A stretch of 64,000 nt of DNA, taken from the NCBI RefSeq assembly GCF_034008635.1, contig NZ_CP125378.1:1230001-1294000 (forward strand), in the 5' to 3' direction. The notes beneath the pieces were generated by a model. The model had not been told where the DNA came from. It was given only the letters and a program-made list of their open reading frames with translations, and ran no database searches. This document shows positions 1-8,698 of this stretch, piece by piece. The first letter of the stretch is position 1. Every line of letters starts with the position of its first letter. Origin of the DNA: Pseudomonas sp. P8_229. Its GTDB lineage: Bacteria; Pseudomonadota; Gammaproteobacteria; Pseudomonadales; Pseudomonadaceae. Position numbers and translations under genes: made by a program.

Positions 1-200
1 ATTGGTTGGCTGGACGGGCCTCTTCGCGAGCAAGCTCGCTCCCACCGTTGGGTCGGGTGCGGTCAGTTGGAGATTGGTCGGCTCGTAGGCCGCCTTCGCG
101 AGCAAGCCCGCTCCCACCGTTGGGTCGGGTGCGGTCAGCTAGAGATTGGTCGGCTCGTAGGCCGCCTTCGCGAACAGGCTCGCTCCCACAAAAGCGCTAA
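1..200. repeat. Tandem 72-bp repeat carrying REP palindromes
   Basis: Three copies of a REP-type core (TTCGCGAGCAAGCTCGCTCC and variants) begin near 23, 95 and 167, exactly 72 bp apart. The two intervening spacers are nearly identical (both contain TTGGGTCGGGTGCGGTCAG and GATTGGTCGGCTCGTAGGCC). A degenerate copy of the spacer end precedes the first core, so the array probably continues left of the window. The third core is diverged (GCGAACAGGCTCGC). Because 72 is a multiple of three, the array reads as a 24-residue peptide repeat in an open frame, which I regard as an artefact. Confidence 0.85.
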
Positions 201-589
201 AGCCGAGCACATGCTCTTCACCACTCAATGGCCGAGTGTCAGCTCGCCGAAAGCTCTTGATCTTGCCTTACCGGCCCCATCGGCAGGCTGAGTGGAGGGA
301 TTGATCCGGGAGTGGGAGCGCAGCGACCGTTCGACGAAGTCGAACACATCGAGAGGAGGTGCAGCGAAGCAAACCGGAGGCGATGCGCCCGGATCAATTC
401 CGGAACGAAGGAACCCCGAGCCTTAGCGAGCGGGCCGTACGCCGGGGCCAAGCCTTTTGGTTACTTTTCGGCGTCTGGAAAAGTGACTCGCCGTCAGGGC
501 GAAACCGCCAGCCGCCACACCCAAAGAAACGGATATTCACACAACCCAATCAAGAACATGGTCGGCCCAAAGGCCGCCAAATCACAGCG
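201..589. other. Gene-free intergenic region with an inverted repeat
   Basis: No convincing gene lies here. At 460-487 there is an imperfect inverted repeat (GTTACTTTTC, 7-nt loop, GGAAAAGTGAC) followed by a stretch that resembles intergenic repeats I associate with many Pseudomonas genomes (CGCCGTCAGGGCGAAACC). It lies just beyond the 3' end of the permease gene at 590 and could end that transcript, but there is no T-tract. Family assignment is from memory. Confidence 0.4.
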
Positions 590-1642
590 TCACCGCCGAT
601 CCTCAACCCGAGCCTGACTCTTGCTCCAATCCGTCAACAAACTATAAGCCACCGCCAAAAGCGTAGGCCCGATAAACAACCCGATAAACCCAAACGCAAT
701 CAACCCGCCAAACACCCCAAGCAACACAATCACCAACGGCAGATTCCCGCCCCGGCTGATCAGATAAGGCTTCAACACGTTATCCACGCCACTGATGATG
801 AACGTCCCCCAGATCCCGAGAAACACCGCCATCCCATACTCACCCTTCCACGCCAGCCACGCCGTAGCCGGAATCCACACCAACGGCGGCCCCATCGGAA
901 TCAGACTGAGCAGGAAGGTCACAATCCCCAGCACCAGTGCCCCAGGAACCCCGGCAATCAGAAACCCGATCAGCGCCAGAATCGCCTGCGCCGCCGCCGT
1001 ACCGATCACCCCGTTGACCACCCGCTGCACAGTGCCAGCCACCAGTTCGATGTAATACCCGGCACGCTCACCGATCAGCCGTTCCAGCAGACTGTGCACA
1101 AACGCTGCCAGCCGCGGCCCGTCACGGTAGAAAAAGAACACAAAGACAATGCTCAGGGTCAGCTCGAGGATACCGCCGCCGATCTGCGCACTGCGCGCCA
1201 GCAGCCAGTTACCGACCTGCCCCAGATACGGCTTGATCGACACCATCAGCGCCGCACCCTGCTGATCGATGCTGTTCCAGACCCCAACCAGCCGCTCACC
1301 CACCAGCGGCACGGAGCCGAGCCAGACCGGCGCCTCCGGCAGTCCGTCAACCTGCACATCCTTGATGAACGCTGTGGCATCGCGCACATGATCGGCCAGG
1401 TTGAACCCCAGCCACACCAGCGGCGCCGCCACCAGCAGCATCCAGCCCAGGGTCAAAATAGCTGCAGCGAGGGATTCGCGGCCATTGAGCCAACGGGTCA
1501 GCAGACGCATCAGCGGCCAACTGGCAAACGCCAGCACCGCGCCCCAGAACAGCGCCGACCAGAACGGCGCCATCACCCAAAAACTGGCACCAAACAGCAC
1601 CAGCAGGAGGATTTGCACCAACAGCCGATCATTATTGAGCAT
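590..1642 (-). CDS. AI-2E/PerM-family membrane permease (YdiK-like)
   Basis: A 350-residue inner-membrane protein with about seven to eight hydrophobic segments. Two lie in the first 75 residues, then a soluble stretch (about 80-150), then the C-terminal half holds the family signature: IPMGPP at 248-253 and DNVLKPYLISRGGNLP near 287-302. The AI-2E transporter family (PF01594) includes the putative autoinducer exporter TqsA and many proteins of unknown substrate. Length and the DNxxKP motif fit; the actual substrate cannot be read from sequence. It stands as the last gene of a minus-strand run, 69 bp after the DUF4892 gene, with no obvious own promoter. Confidence 0.85.
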   Translation of the reverse strand: MLNNDRLLVQILLLVLFGASFWVMAPFWSALFWGAVLAFASWPLMRLLTRWLNGRESLAAAILTLGWMLLVAAPLVWLGFNLADHVRDATAFIKDVQVDGLPEAPVWLGSVPLVGERLVGVWNSIDQQGAALMVSIKPYLGQVGNWLLARSAQIGGGILELTLSIVFVFFFYRDGPRLAAFVHSLLERLIGERAGYYIELVAGTVQRVVNGVIGTAAAQAILALIGFLIAGVPGALVLGIVTFLLSLIPMGPPLVWIPATAWLAWKGEYGMAVFLGIWGTFIISGVDNVLKPYLISRGGNLPLVIVLLGVFGGLIAFGFIGLFIGPTLLAVAYSLLTDWSKSQARVEDRR

Positions 1643-1711
1643 GTAGAGTCTCGAAAAAGTCAGTCCGTCAAAGAGTAGGCGAACACGCCACGCGTGCTCG
1701 CCCGATACAGC

Positions 1712-2518
1712 TTATCGCAACAGATCGATGCGCAGGCCCGCGCTATCGGCACTCCCTGCCTCCATCCGTGCCGCACGCACGCCCTGACCGATCAGCGCCT
1801 GACGCCAGGCCTCGGCCTTCGGCCCGGAAATCGTCACCCGCTGAGTGGTGTCGAGGTTCAAGCCACGGGAAATCAACCGCAGCCAGGTGTCATCCGGGTC
1901 GCCCACCAGTTTGGGCAGGTTCAGCTCGCCCGTGCTCTTGAGCTGGCGCAACAGCGTGGCCGAGGTCGGCAGCAACTCGCCCAGTGGCGCGCTCGCCTCG
2001 AACTGCTCGACATGCAGGTAGGCTTTGCGATTACCTCGGGTGATGCTGTAGAGCGCCACCAGGGTGTTGTCCTTCGGGGCAGCCAGGCGCAACAGCAAGT
2101 AAGCCTGTTGCTCGTCGGCACCGTACAGCTTGGAATTGCCGAACACCTCGTTGGCCCACAGGCTGCTTTCGCCGCAGTCGCGGGCCTGACACCAGAACAG
2201 CAGCTCGGCGCCCTGTTTTTGCAGGGCTTCGCGGGCAGCGGTGAAGGCTTCGGTGGCGGCGTGTTCCGGCGGCAACTCGTAGGTCACCGCCGTGGTCTGG
2301 CCGCGCGCGGTGACCTGGCCGTCGAAGCGCAACTGGCCGCTGATCTTGCGGATCGAGCCCAGCGGATAAATGCGCTCGAGCTCCACGGGAGGGCGATAGT
2401 CGACGATCTGCGCATCGGCCAGACGCGGCACGATCTGCAGATCCTGGCTGCCCGGTACATCGGCAGCGAATAGAACGGGACTGAAACAGCACAGCGTCAA
2501 CAGACTGAGTGACCGCAT
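1712..2518 (-). CDS. DUF4892 domain-containing exported protein
   Basis: I place the start at the ATG at 2518 (268 residues), because the protein then begins with a signal peptide, MRSLSLLTLCCFSPVLFAAD, cleaved after the AxA-like site near residue 19. An ATG four codons upstream (2530) is also possible; the open frame continues further upstream, but that part lacks secretion features. The mature protein resembles DUF4892 family proteins of Pseudomonas, which are periplasmic or outer-membrane-associated and of unknown function. It has two cysteines close together (CQARDCGES). No enzymatic motif is visible. It follows the hydrolase gene in the same direction. Confidence 0.7.
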   Translation of the reverse strand: MRSLSLLTLCCFSPVLFAADVPGSQDLQIVPRLADAQIVDYRPPVELERIYPLGSIRKISGQLRFDGQVTARGQTTAVTYELPPEHAATEAFTAAREALQKQGAELLFWCQARDCGESSLWANEVFGNSKLYGADEQQAYLLLRLAAPKDNTLVALYSITRGNRKAYLHVEQFEASAPLGELLPTSATLLRQLKSTGELNLPKLVGDPDDTWLRLISRGLNLDTTQRVTISGPKAEAWRQALIGQGVRAARMEAGSADSAGLRIDLLR

Positions 2519-2633
2519 AGTCAGGCTCATCGGATCGGCATGGCTTGGCGGGTCGGGGTCGCAGCAGTATAGAAATCCATCGTGTTTGTCTCCCATTTCA
2601 ACCCGCCCAGCCTCGACAGTTGCCCGGTGCAAG

Positions 2634-3488
2634 TCAAGGAATGGCGAAGAAGCGATTGAAACAGTCTGCGACAAGCTCGGCACCGAACTCATCGTTCAGG
2701 TGCAAATGGTGCCCGCCCGCCAGCTGTTCCTGGCTAAAGGGTAGACGTTCCAGCAACTCAGGATGTTTGGTCAGCATGCCATCGGCGGCGACCACCAGTT
2801 GCGCCGGGCAGATAATGCGCTGGACGAAGGCCATGGCCTGTTCCTGCGTCAGGCGCAGCGGCGATGGCAAGGTCAGGCGATTGTCGGTGCGCCAGGTGTA
2901 GCCGCCGGGTACTGGCATCAAACCGCGTTGCGCCAGCAGTTCGGCGGCTTCGCGACTGACCGCCACCAAACCTTTCATCCGCGCTTCGATGGCGCGGTCG
3001 AGGGTGTTGTAGACCGGTTTGCGCTTCGCGCGCAGGTCCAGTTGTGCCTGCAGGGCCATGCCCATGCGTTCGGCGGCGTTTTCGCCTTTGTCCGTAGGCG
3101 GAATTACTCCGTCAATCAACGCCAGATGGCTGATGCGCTCCGGTAACGAGCCCGCCAGCACCAGCGAAACAATCGCGCCCATCGAATGCCCAAGCAGGCC
3201 GAAGCGCTTCCAGCCTAGTTGCTCGGCGACCTGCAGCACATCATGGGCGTAATCCCACAAGGCATAGCCGGCACCGTTGGGACGATGTCCGGAGTGACCG
3301 TGCCCGGCCATGTCCAGGGCAACGATGCGCAGGCCTTTGAGCTTCGGCGCCAGCCGCGCGAAGCTGTTGGCGTTGTCGAGCCAGCCATGCAGAGCAATCA
3401 CCGGCAGACCGTCCTCGGGACCGAACAAATGCGCCGCCAGTTCGATATGCGGCAGGCTCAGGCGCACTTCTTCGACGGTCGGGCTCAT
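2634..3488 (-). CDS. Alpha/beta-fold hydrolase
   Basis: This 284-residue protein has the full alpha/beta hydrolase plan: the oxyanion-side HGW motif at 34-36, the nucleophile elbow GHSMG at 100-104 (Ser102) and a C-terminal histidine cluster GGHHLH at 258-263. The N-terminal sequence ALHGWLDNANSF resembles serine-hydrolase-like (SERHL) and esterase proteins. Its start overlaps the end of the upstream hydrolase gene by 4 bp (ATGA), so translation is likely coupled. The two hydrolases are only distantly alike. Substrate is unknown; the thioesterase and acyl-CoA synthetase genes upstream suggest an acyl ester or thioester. Confidence 0.85.
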   Translation of the reverse strand: MSPTVEEVRLSLPHIELAAHLFGPEDGLPVIALHGWLDNANSFARLAPKLKGLRIVALDMAGHGHSGHRPNGAGYALWDYAHDVLQVAEQLGWKRFGLLGHSMGAIVSLVLAGSLPERISHLALIDGVIPPTDKGENAAERMGMALQAQLDLRAKRKPVYNTLDRAIEARMKGLVAVSREAAELLAQRGLMPVPGGYTWRTDNRLTLPSPLRLTQEQAMAFVQRIICPAQLVVAADGMLTKHPELLERLPFSQEQLAGGHHLHLNDEFGAELVADCFNRFFAIP

Positions 3489-4291
3489 GCGCAGTCCTTG
3501 TCCTGACGACCTTCCCAGCGGTTGAACAGATTCTTCAACAGGCGCGCGGTGTCCTGCGGACGCTCCAGCGGAAACATGTGCCCGCCCGGCATGCTCAGCA
3601 ATTCTCCCTGCGGCAGGCGCGAAACGAAACTGCCGTGATGACGCATCACCACGCGACTTGTGTGCCCGCGCACTACCGCCAGCGGCACTTTCAGTTGCCG
3701 GGTGCGGCCCGGGCTGGTGTGCGGCACGCCGCGATAGATGCTGATTTCAGTAGCCGGATCGAAGCGCAGGCGCAACGTGTCGCCGACCTTGTGCAAACCG
3801 TGTTGCAGGTAGGCGTCGAAGCACTCCGGATCAAAACCGCGGAACAGGCTCTTGCCGGCAAAGTAACTGCGCGCACTGGCGAGATCGGCAAACTCTTCAC
3901 GACGGCCAAGCGTGCGGCCGGCGGGGGTCAGTTTGTCGATGAAACCAAAGCGCTTGGCGGCGCGGATCACCCATTGATCAGTGCGGGTCAGCACCGGCGA
4001 GTCGAGCATCACCACGCCGCGATACAGTTCAGGGCAACGCAGCGCCGCGTGCAGGTGCAACACGCCGCCAAAGGAATGGCCGACGCCCCACACCGGTTGA
4101 TCCTGCTGCTGCAAATGGTGGATCAGTTCGTCGACGAGGTTGTACCAGTTGTCGTCCGCTGGAAAACGCGGGTCATGGGCATGCAGTTCCAGATGCGCGA
4201 CCCGATACTCGGGCGCCAGCGCCGCGAACAACTTGCCATAGGTGCCCGAGGGAAACCCGTTGGCGTGGGTGAAAAAGATCGGTTGCGACAT
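3485..4291 (-). CDS. Alpha/beta-fold hydrolase
   Basis: Started at the ATG at 4291 (268 residues), where the family-like MSQPIFFTHANGFP begins; the open frame extends 21 codons further but without similarity. Signatures are HANGFP near residues 9-14, the nucleophile elbow GHSFGG at 71-76 (Ser73) and a late MPGGHMFPLE histidine. This THANGFP/GHSFGG pattern is typical of a conserved proteobacterial hydrolase subgroup. It is second to last in a minus-strand set (acyl-CoA synthetase, thioesterase, this, next hydrolase), with a 120-bp gap before it and a 4-bp overlap after it. Substrate unknown. Confidence 0.85.
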   Translation of the reverse strand: MSQPIFFTHANGFPSGTYGKLFAALAPEYRVAHLELHAHDPRFPADDNWYNLVDELIHHLQQQDQPVWGVGHSFGGVLHLHAALRCPELYRGVVMLDSPVLTRTDQWVIRAAKRFGFIDKLTPAGRTLGRREEFADLASARSYFAGKSLFRGFDPECFDAYLQHGLHKVGDTLRLRFDPATEISIYRGVPHTSPGRTRQLKVPLAVVRGHTSRVVMRHHGSFVSRLPQGELLSMPGGHMFPLERPQDTARLLKNLFNRWEGRQDKDCA

Positions 4292-4411
4292 ACCGGTAAA
4301 TCCATGAGCGGAAAACATGCCGCTGATTGTCCGCAAGAGCGCGCCCCTGAGCAATGACCGTAACTGCCAGGAATGATGACAGTCCGGTCATGGCTATGGG
4401 CGCATCGGACT

Positions 4412-4855
4412 TCAACGTGCCGGCGGCTGCTCGCCCAGCGGCACCACCGCCATGGTCAGGCGCGACACACAACTGGCCTTGCCTTCATCACTGGTCAGGC
4501 GGATATCCCAGACATGCGTGGTGCGGCCGATATGAATCGGTTTGGCCACCGCCGTCACCCGCCCGCTGCGCAAGCCGCGCAAATGGTTGGCGTTGATCTC
4601 CAGCCCCACGCAATAGAACTTGCTGGCGTCGATGCACAGGTAACTGGCCATCGAGCCGACGGTTTCCGCCAGCACCACCGAGGCCCCGCCATGCAGCAGA
4701 CCGTAAGGCTGGTGAGTCCGGTGGTCGATGACCATGCTCGCCGTCAGCGACTCTTCGTCGAAGGACTCGAAGCGGATATCCAGCACTTCGCCGATGGTGT
4801 TTTTCTGGATTGCGTTCAACTGCTCGATGTTCGGAGTGGTGCGCCACAAGGTCAT
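4412..4855 (-). CDS. Hotdog-fold acyl-CoA thioesterase
   Basis: A 147-residue single hotdog-domain protein of the PaaI/EntH (YbdB)-like thioesterase group. The key loop is LLHGGASVVLAETVGS with HGG at 55-57 and the likely catalytic Glu64. The later GLEINANHLRG is the usual second half of the fold. Such enzymes hydrolyse acyl- or aroyl-CoA and often proofread CoA pools. It begins 31 bp downstream of the acyl-CoA synthetase gene, so the pair likely makes and breaks the same class of CoA thioesters. The start ATG at 4855 is preceded by an AAGGAAG-like ribosome site. Confidence 0.9.
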   Translation of the reverse strand: MTLWRTTPNIEQLNAIQKNTIGEVLDIRFESFDEESLTASMVIDHRTHQPYGLLHGGASVVLAETVGSMASYLCIDASKFYCVGLEINANHLRGLRSGRVTAVAKPIHIGRTTHVWDIRLTSDEGKASCVSRLTMAVVPLGEQPPAR

Positions 4856-4886
4856 CGCAGGCTTCCTTTGTTGTTTTGATCGTCAC

Positions 4887-6542
4887 TCAATCCTGCCACA
4901 GCACCGCCTCGCTGCGCTCGCTCCATTCTTCAAAGCGCGCACCGTAGGTGTCTTCGATGACATTGCGCTTGATCTTCAACGTCGGCGTGAGAAAGCCGTT
5001 TTCCACCGCCCAACTGTCCTTGACCACCACCAGCCGCCGCAGCCGCTCATGCTTGTCGAGCACGGCGTTGACCTCTTCCAGCAGTTTCTCCAGGCTCGAA
5101 TGCAGACTCGCCCGGCCCTCTTCCTGATGGACCGTCGAGAGCACGCACAAGCCCAGCGGCGCACTCAGACCATCACCCACCACGCAGACCTGCTCGATTC
5201 GCGAGTGCACCGCCAGGCGGTTTTCAATCGGCGCCGGGGCCACGTATTTGCCTTTGCTGGTCTTGAAGATTTCCTTGAGCCGCCCGGTCAGGCGCAGGCG
5301 CCCCTCGGCGTCCTGCTCGCCCTTGTCGCCGGTACGCAGGAAGCCGTCTTCGGTCAGGGTTTCGGCGGTTTTCTGCGGTTCTTTGAAATAACCGAGCATG
5401 TTCGCCTGACTGCGCACCTGCACCTCGCCGGACTCGTCGATACGCACCTCGACATCCGGACACGGCCTGCCGATCCAGCCTTGTTTGTATTGGCCCGGCA
5501 GGCAGATGTGCGAGTAGCCGCAACTCTCGGTCATGCCATAGACCTCGAGTACATCGAGGCCGAGCTTCTGATACCAGGTGAGCAGGGTCTGTGGCACCGG
5601 CGCCGCACCGGACAGGGCGACGCGCAAGGCATCGAGGCCCAACCCGGACAACACCTTGTGCCCTACCCGCTTGCCAATCAACGGCAGGCCGAGCAGGAAA
5701 TCCAGGCGTTTGGCCGGGATCTTGCCGTATACGCCCATCTGGAACTTGGTCCAGATCCGCGGCACGCCGAACATCGCCGTCGGCCGCGCCCGTTGCAGGT
5801 CGTTGATGAAGGTGTCGAGGCTTTCGGCAAAGAACACGGTTTGCCCGGTGTAGATCGAGGCCAGCTCAACGAACATCCGTTCGGCGACATGGCACAGCGG
5901 CAGGTACGACAGCAGCCGATCGTGCTCGTTGAGGCCGAACAACTGCGTGCCACGAGTCGTAGCGAACCCCAGATTGGCAAAGCTGTGCATCACGCCCTTG
6001 GGCAACCCGGTGGTGCCGGAGGTGTAAATGATGGTTGCCAGTTGCTCGCCTGCCGGGCACGGGTCGTCCTGGATCGGCGAGCTCTTTTGCAGGTCGTCCC
6101 AACTGAAATCGAACGCGCCGGGCGGGTGCAGCGGCAGGCTGATGGTTGGCAGCCCCGACGCAATCCCATTGGACATCCCGGGCCAGTCATCGAGTTTGCC
6201 GATGAACGCCAGCACGCTTTGCGAATGGGTGAGCACCTGGTTCACCGAGTCTGCGGTGAGGTTGGGATACAGCGGCACCGACACGTGCCCGGCCATCCAG
6301 ATCGCCAGATCGGCAATGATCCAGTGCGCGCAGTTTTTCGAGATCAGCGCGATGTGGCTGCCTTGCGGCAATTCCCGGGCGCGCAGCCAGTGCGCGGCGC
6401 AACGGGCCTGATGAGCGACATCGGCCCAGGTCAGGGTCTCGACCTGCCCGCCGCCGATGGGCTGCACGAGAAAACGCTGGCGCGGGTGCCGGGCCTCACG
6501 TTCGTAGAACACGTCCAGCGGCAAACGGAATGCGGCAGACAT
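4887..6542 (-). CDS. Long-chain fatty acid CoA ligase (AMP-binding enzyme)
   Basis: With the start at 6542 the protein has 551 residues (an ATG 11 codons upstream is less likely because it falls near the operator). It is an ANL-superfamily adenylating enzyme: P-loop YTSGTTGLPKG at 173-183, VYGMTESCG mid-protein, then FLRTGDKGEQDAEG and the C-terminal catalytic lysine region GKYVAPAPIEN. The PAPIEN form is typical of the FadD15/long-chain AMP-dependent synthetase group rather than of FadD1. It heads a four-gene minus-strand cluster with a thioesterase and two hydrolases. A perfect palindrome 42-61 bp upstream of the start suggests control by a TetR-family acyl-CoA sensor encoded elsewhere. Confidence 0.9.
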   Translation of the reverse strand: MSAAFRLPLDVFYEREARHPRQRFLVQPIGGGQVETLTWADVAHQARCAAHWLRARELPQGSHIALISKNCAHWIIADLAIWMAGHVSVPLYPNLTADSVNQVLTHSQSVLAFIGKLDDWPGMSNGIASGLPTISLPLHPPGAFDFSWDDLQKSSPIQDDPCPAGEQLATIIYTSGTTGLPKGVMHSFANLGFATTRGTQLFGLNEHDRLLSYLPLCHVAERMFVELASIYTGQTVFFAESLDTFINDLQRARPTAMFGVPRIWTKFQMGVYGKIPAKRLDFLLGLPLIGKRVGHKVLSGLGLDALRVALSGAAPVPQTLLTWYQKLGLDVLEVYGMTESCGYSHICLPGQYKQGWIGRPCPDVEVRIDESGEVQVRSQANMLGYFKEPQKTAETLTEDGFLRTGDKGEQDAEGRLRLTGRLKEIFKTSKGKYVAPAPIENRLAVHSRIEQVCVVGDGLSAPLGLCVLSTVHQEEGRASLHSSLEKLLEEVNAVLDKHERLRRLVVVKDSWAVENGFLTPTLKIKRNVIEDTYGARFEEWSERSEAVLWQD

Positions 6543-6583
6543 GCGACTCGCTCCTGTTTTTTGGGTCTGGAGCAAGCGTAGTC

Positions 6584-6603
6584 AACCAAGCAAGTGCTTG
6601 GTT
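6584..6603. promoter_or_regulatory. Perfect palindrome, probable TetR-family operator
   Basis: AACCAAGCAAGTGCTTGGTT is a 9-bp inverted repeat around a 2-bp centre, lying 42-61 bp upstream of the acyl-CoA ligase start codon. Arms of this type (CCAAGCA/TGCTTGG) are typical of TetR-family regulators of acyl-CoA metabolism in Proteobacteria. No regulator gene is adjacent, so the cognate protein is unknown. Confidence 0.65.
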
Positions 6604-6658
6604 GGAAAATTCAAACAAATAATTTCAACTGACAATGAGGTCACCTGTGGGATCAGCG

Positions 6659-7111
6659 TCAGGGGTGCTTGAGGCTGTTAAGCGTCATCGAACCGATCAG
6701 CAGCTCAGGGCTTTCCAGCTCAGCCAGGCCAGCGGTGCTGACCTTCTCCGGCGGATACCCGGCGCCATGCTGCAGATAACTTAGCAGATTGCCCACCAGC
6801 GGGTTGTGGCTGACCAGCAGCACATTGCTCACCGATACCAGTTGATCGGTGACCTTGTCCGGATCGGTCTCCGGGGTCAGCCACTCGACGGTGCGAATCT
6901 CCGGCTCGAAACCCAAGGCCTCGCGGACAATCTGCGCGGTCTGCTGCGCACGCAGATAAGGGCTGGCATAGATCGCCGTCAGTGGCTGACCGATCAACCG
7001 GGCTGCACTGCTCAAGGCCTCTTTGCGACCATGCTCGGTCAGTTCCCGCTCGGAGTCGGGGCACGAGCCATAAGGCACCGCCTCACCGTGACGCAATACC
7101 CAGAGTTTCAT
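6659..7111 (-). CDS. sixA: Phosphohistidine phosphatase SixA
   Basis: A 150-residue single-domain histidine phosphatase. The phosphoacceptor motif LRHGE is at residues 6-10 (His8) and the second catalytic histidine is in LLVSHNPLVGNL. Length and the compact form, lacking the insertions of phosphoglycerate mutases, match SixA, which removes phosphate from histidines of phosphorelay Hpt domains and of the nitrogen PTS protein NPr. Its ATG overlaps the end of the DUF4389 gene by 4 bp, and gpsA lies just upstream, so gpsA-DUF4389-sixA form one transcription unit, an order I associate with Pseudomonas. Confidence 0.92.
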   Translation of the reverse strand: MKLWVLRHGEAVPYGSCPDSERELTEHGRKEALSSAARLIGQPLTAIYASPYLRAQQTAQIVREALGFEPEIRTVEWLTPETDPDKVTDQLVSVSNVLLVSHNPLVGNLLSYLQHGAGYPPEKVSTAGLAELESPELLIGSMTLNSLKHP

Positions 7112-7455
7112 AGCTTGGGTTCCTCATCTCGGACCGGATGCGGGGCTGGCGGCACGGCGTGCGGCGTCTCGCCTTCCGGGGCACGCGGGGTTGGCCAGTC
7201 GGCGAACGGCCACGGTTTCTGATCGCTGTTAAAGCTGCCGAAGCGGCCGATCTGCGCCAGGAACTGACTCAGGCTGTCGCCGAAATTCATCAGGCCGGCG
7301 CTCGGCGCGCCATAAATCAAACGATAGATCAGTTGCACCAGCACCACCGCGCCGAGGATGAACTGCGCCACTTGCCAGACCAGCACGTAGACGATCATCC
7401 ACAGCACCCGCAGGAGAATGGATTCGTACTTGGCTTCGGTTTTCGGATCGTTCAT
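7108..7455 (-). CDS. DUF4389 domain-containing membrane protein
   Basis: A 115-residue protein with two adjacent hydrophobic segments in the first 55 residues (IVYVLVWQVAQFILGAVVLVQ and the following stretch) and a proline-rich, charged C-terminal tail (about 80-115) ending in PVRDEEPKL. This fits DUF4389, a small membrane family of unknown function. It lies 18 bp after gpsA and overlaps sixA by 4 bp, so it is translated with the phosphatase gene. No catalytic motif is visible; a membrane partner or anchor role is only a guess. Confidence 0.85.
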   Translation of the reverse strand: MNDPKTEAKYESILLRVLWMIVYVLVWQVAQFILGAVVLVQLIYRLIYGAPSAGLMNFGDSLSQFLAQIGRFGSFNSDQKPWPFADWPTPRAPEGETPHAVPPAPHPVRDEEPKL

Positions 7456-7473
7456 GGCTCGCTTCCTGTTGAA

Positions 7474-8499
7474 TCAGTTGAAACCGCTGGTGGAAATAAA
7501 GTCGACGTCGGTTTTCGGCTCGGCACGCATCAGTAGACCGATCACCTGCTCCAGCGTGCGTCCTTCAAACAGAATCGCATGCAGCCCGGCGACCAGCGGC
7601 ATGTATACACCGACCTCCTGGGACTTGGCCTTGAGCACTTTCAGGGTGTTGACCCCTTCGGCGACTTCGCCCAGACGCGACACCGCTTCATCAAGGCTCA
7701 AGCCCTGACCGAGGGCAAACCCGACCTGATAGTTGCGGCTCTTCGGTGACGAGCACGTGACGATCAAATCACCGACCCCGGCCAGACCGAGGAAGGTCAT
7801 CGGGTTCGCGCCCTGATTCACCGCAAACCGGGTCATCTCGGCCAGGGCGCGGGTGATCAGCATGCTCTTGGTGTTCTCGCCCATCTCCAGCGCCACGGCC
7901 ATGCCGGCGATGATCGCGTAGACGTTTTTCAGTGCGCCGCCCAGTTCGACACCAAAGCGGTCGGCACTGGCATAGACGCGGAAGGTGCGGCCATGCAGCG
8001 CAGCCTGCACCTGCTTGCACAGGTCTTCGTCTTCGCTGGCGACCACGGTGGCGGTCAACGCGTGCTCGGCGATCTCGCGCGCCAGGTTCGGCCCGGACAG
8101 CACGCCGATGCGCGCCTGCGGGGCGATTTCTTCGAGGATCTGGCTCATCAGTTTGAAGGTGTGGGCTTCGATGCCCTTGGTCAGGCTGACGAGCATCTTG
8201 CCGCTCAGGCGCTCGGCGTGGGCGGCCAGCACTGTGCGCAGGGCGCTCGATGGCAGCGCGACGAAGCACAGCTCGCAGGCGTCGAGCGTTGCCTGCAGGT
8301 CAGTGACGGCGGTCACCCCCGGCAAAATCTTGATGCCCTTGAGGTAACGCGGGTTCTCGCGATTGACCCGGATGGCCTCGGCCTGCTCGGGGTCACGCAT
8401 CCACTGCCGGACTTGATGGCCGTTCTCGGCCAATAGATTGGCCACGGCGGTACCAAAACTTCCGCCTCCCAGGACCGCAATCGGGCGCTGTTCAGTCAT
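7474..8499 (-). CDS. gpsA: Glycerol-3-phosphate dehydrogenase [NAD(P)+]
   Basis: Reduces dihydroxyacetone phosphate to sn-glycerol 3-phosphate, the backbone precursor of phospholipids, in the cytoplasm. With the start at 8499 it has 341 residues, the normal GpsA length; a longer frame to 8577 has no family similarity. Visible features are the N-terminal dinucleotide-binding loop [10 protein letters not shown] (9-18), [21 protein letters not shown], the catalytic lysine segment GALKNVYAI, and the C-terminal [14 protein letters not shown] with RNYQVG. It is first in a unit with DUF4389 and sixA, and divergent from the TonB receptor gene. Confidence 0.97.
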   Translation of the reverse strand: MTEQRPIAVLGGGSFGTAVANLLAENGHQVRQWMRDPEQAEAIRVNRENPRYLKGIKILPGVTAVTDLQATLDACELCFVALPSSALRTVLAAHAERLSGKMLVSLTKGIEAHTFKLMSQILEEIAPQARIGVLSGPNLAREIAEHALTATVVASEDEDLCKQVQAALHGRTFRVYASADRFGVELGGALKNVYAIIAGMAVALEMGENTKSMLITRALAEMTRFAVNQGANPMTFLGLAGVGDLIVTCSSPKSRNYQVGFALGQGLSLDEAVSRLGEVAEGVNTLKVLKAKSQEVGVYMPLVAGLHAILFEGRTLEQVIGLLMRAEPKTDVDFISTSGFN

Positions 8500-8683
8500 A
8501 TGCAATCCGTTAATCCATACCAGTGGCGATGCCGGCATTATACGGGGCGACCGGGTCGCGGCCAGCCCCTGCGTCAATTACCGGCACTTGTAGGAAGAAG
8601 ACCAATAAAACCGAGGAAAATGCCCGCATCTTGACTGGAAAAGTCGCTGCCCTCGGTTAACATGCGCGCCAATTCTTTGCGAT

Positions 8684-8698
8684 CAAGGCTGTGTCGTG
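8684..8698 (+). promoter_or_regulatory. Ribosome-binding site setting a GTG start
   Basis: CAAGG at 8684-8688 stands 7 nt before GTG at 8696. No ATG exists in the receptor frame upstream, and an ATG at 8662 is in another frame, so the GTG is the best start for the TonB receptor. Confidence 0.6.

Noticed and set aside
6..200. Small protein with 24-residue repeats at the window start
   Set aside because: The repeats arise from 72-bp REP units; there is no ribosome site and the peptide is arginine/serine-rich noise.
359..1678. Long plus-strand frame of 439 codons opposite the AI-2E permease gene
   Set aside because: Its composition (His, Gln, Arg and Pro in excess) is that of an antisense shadow; the minus-strand frame has a recognisable membrane family.
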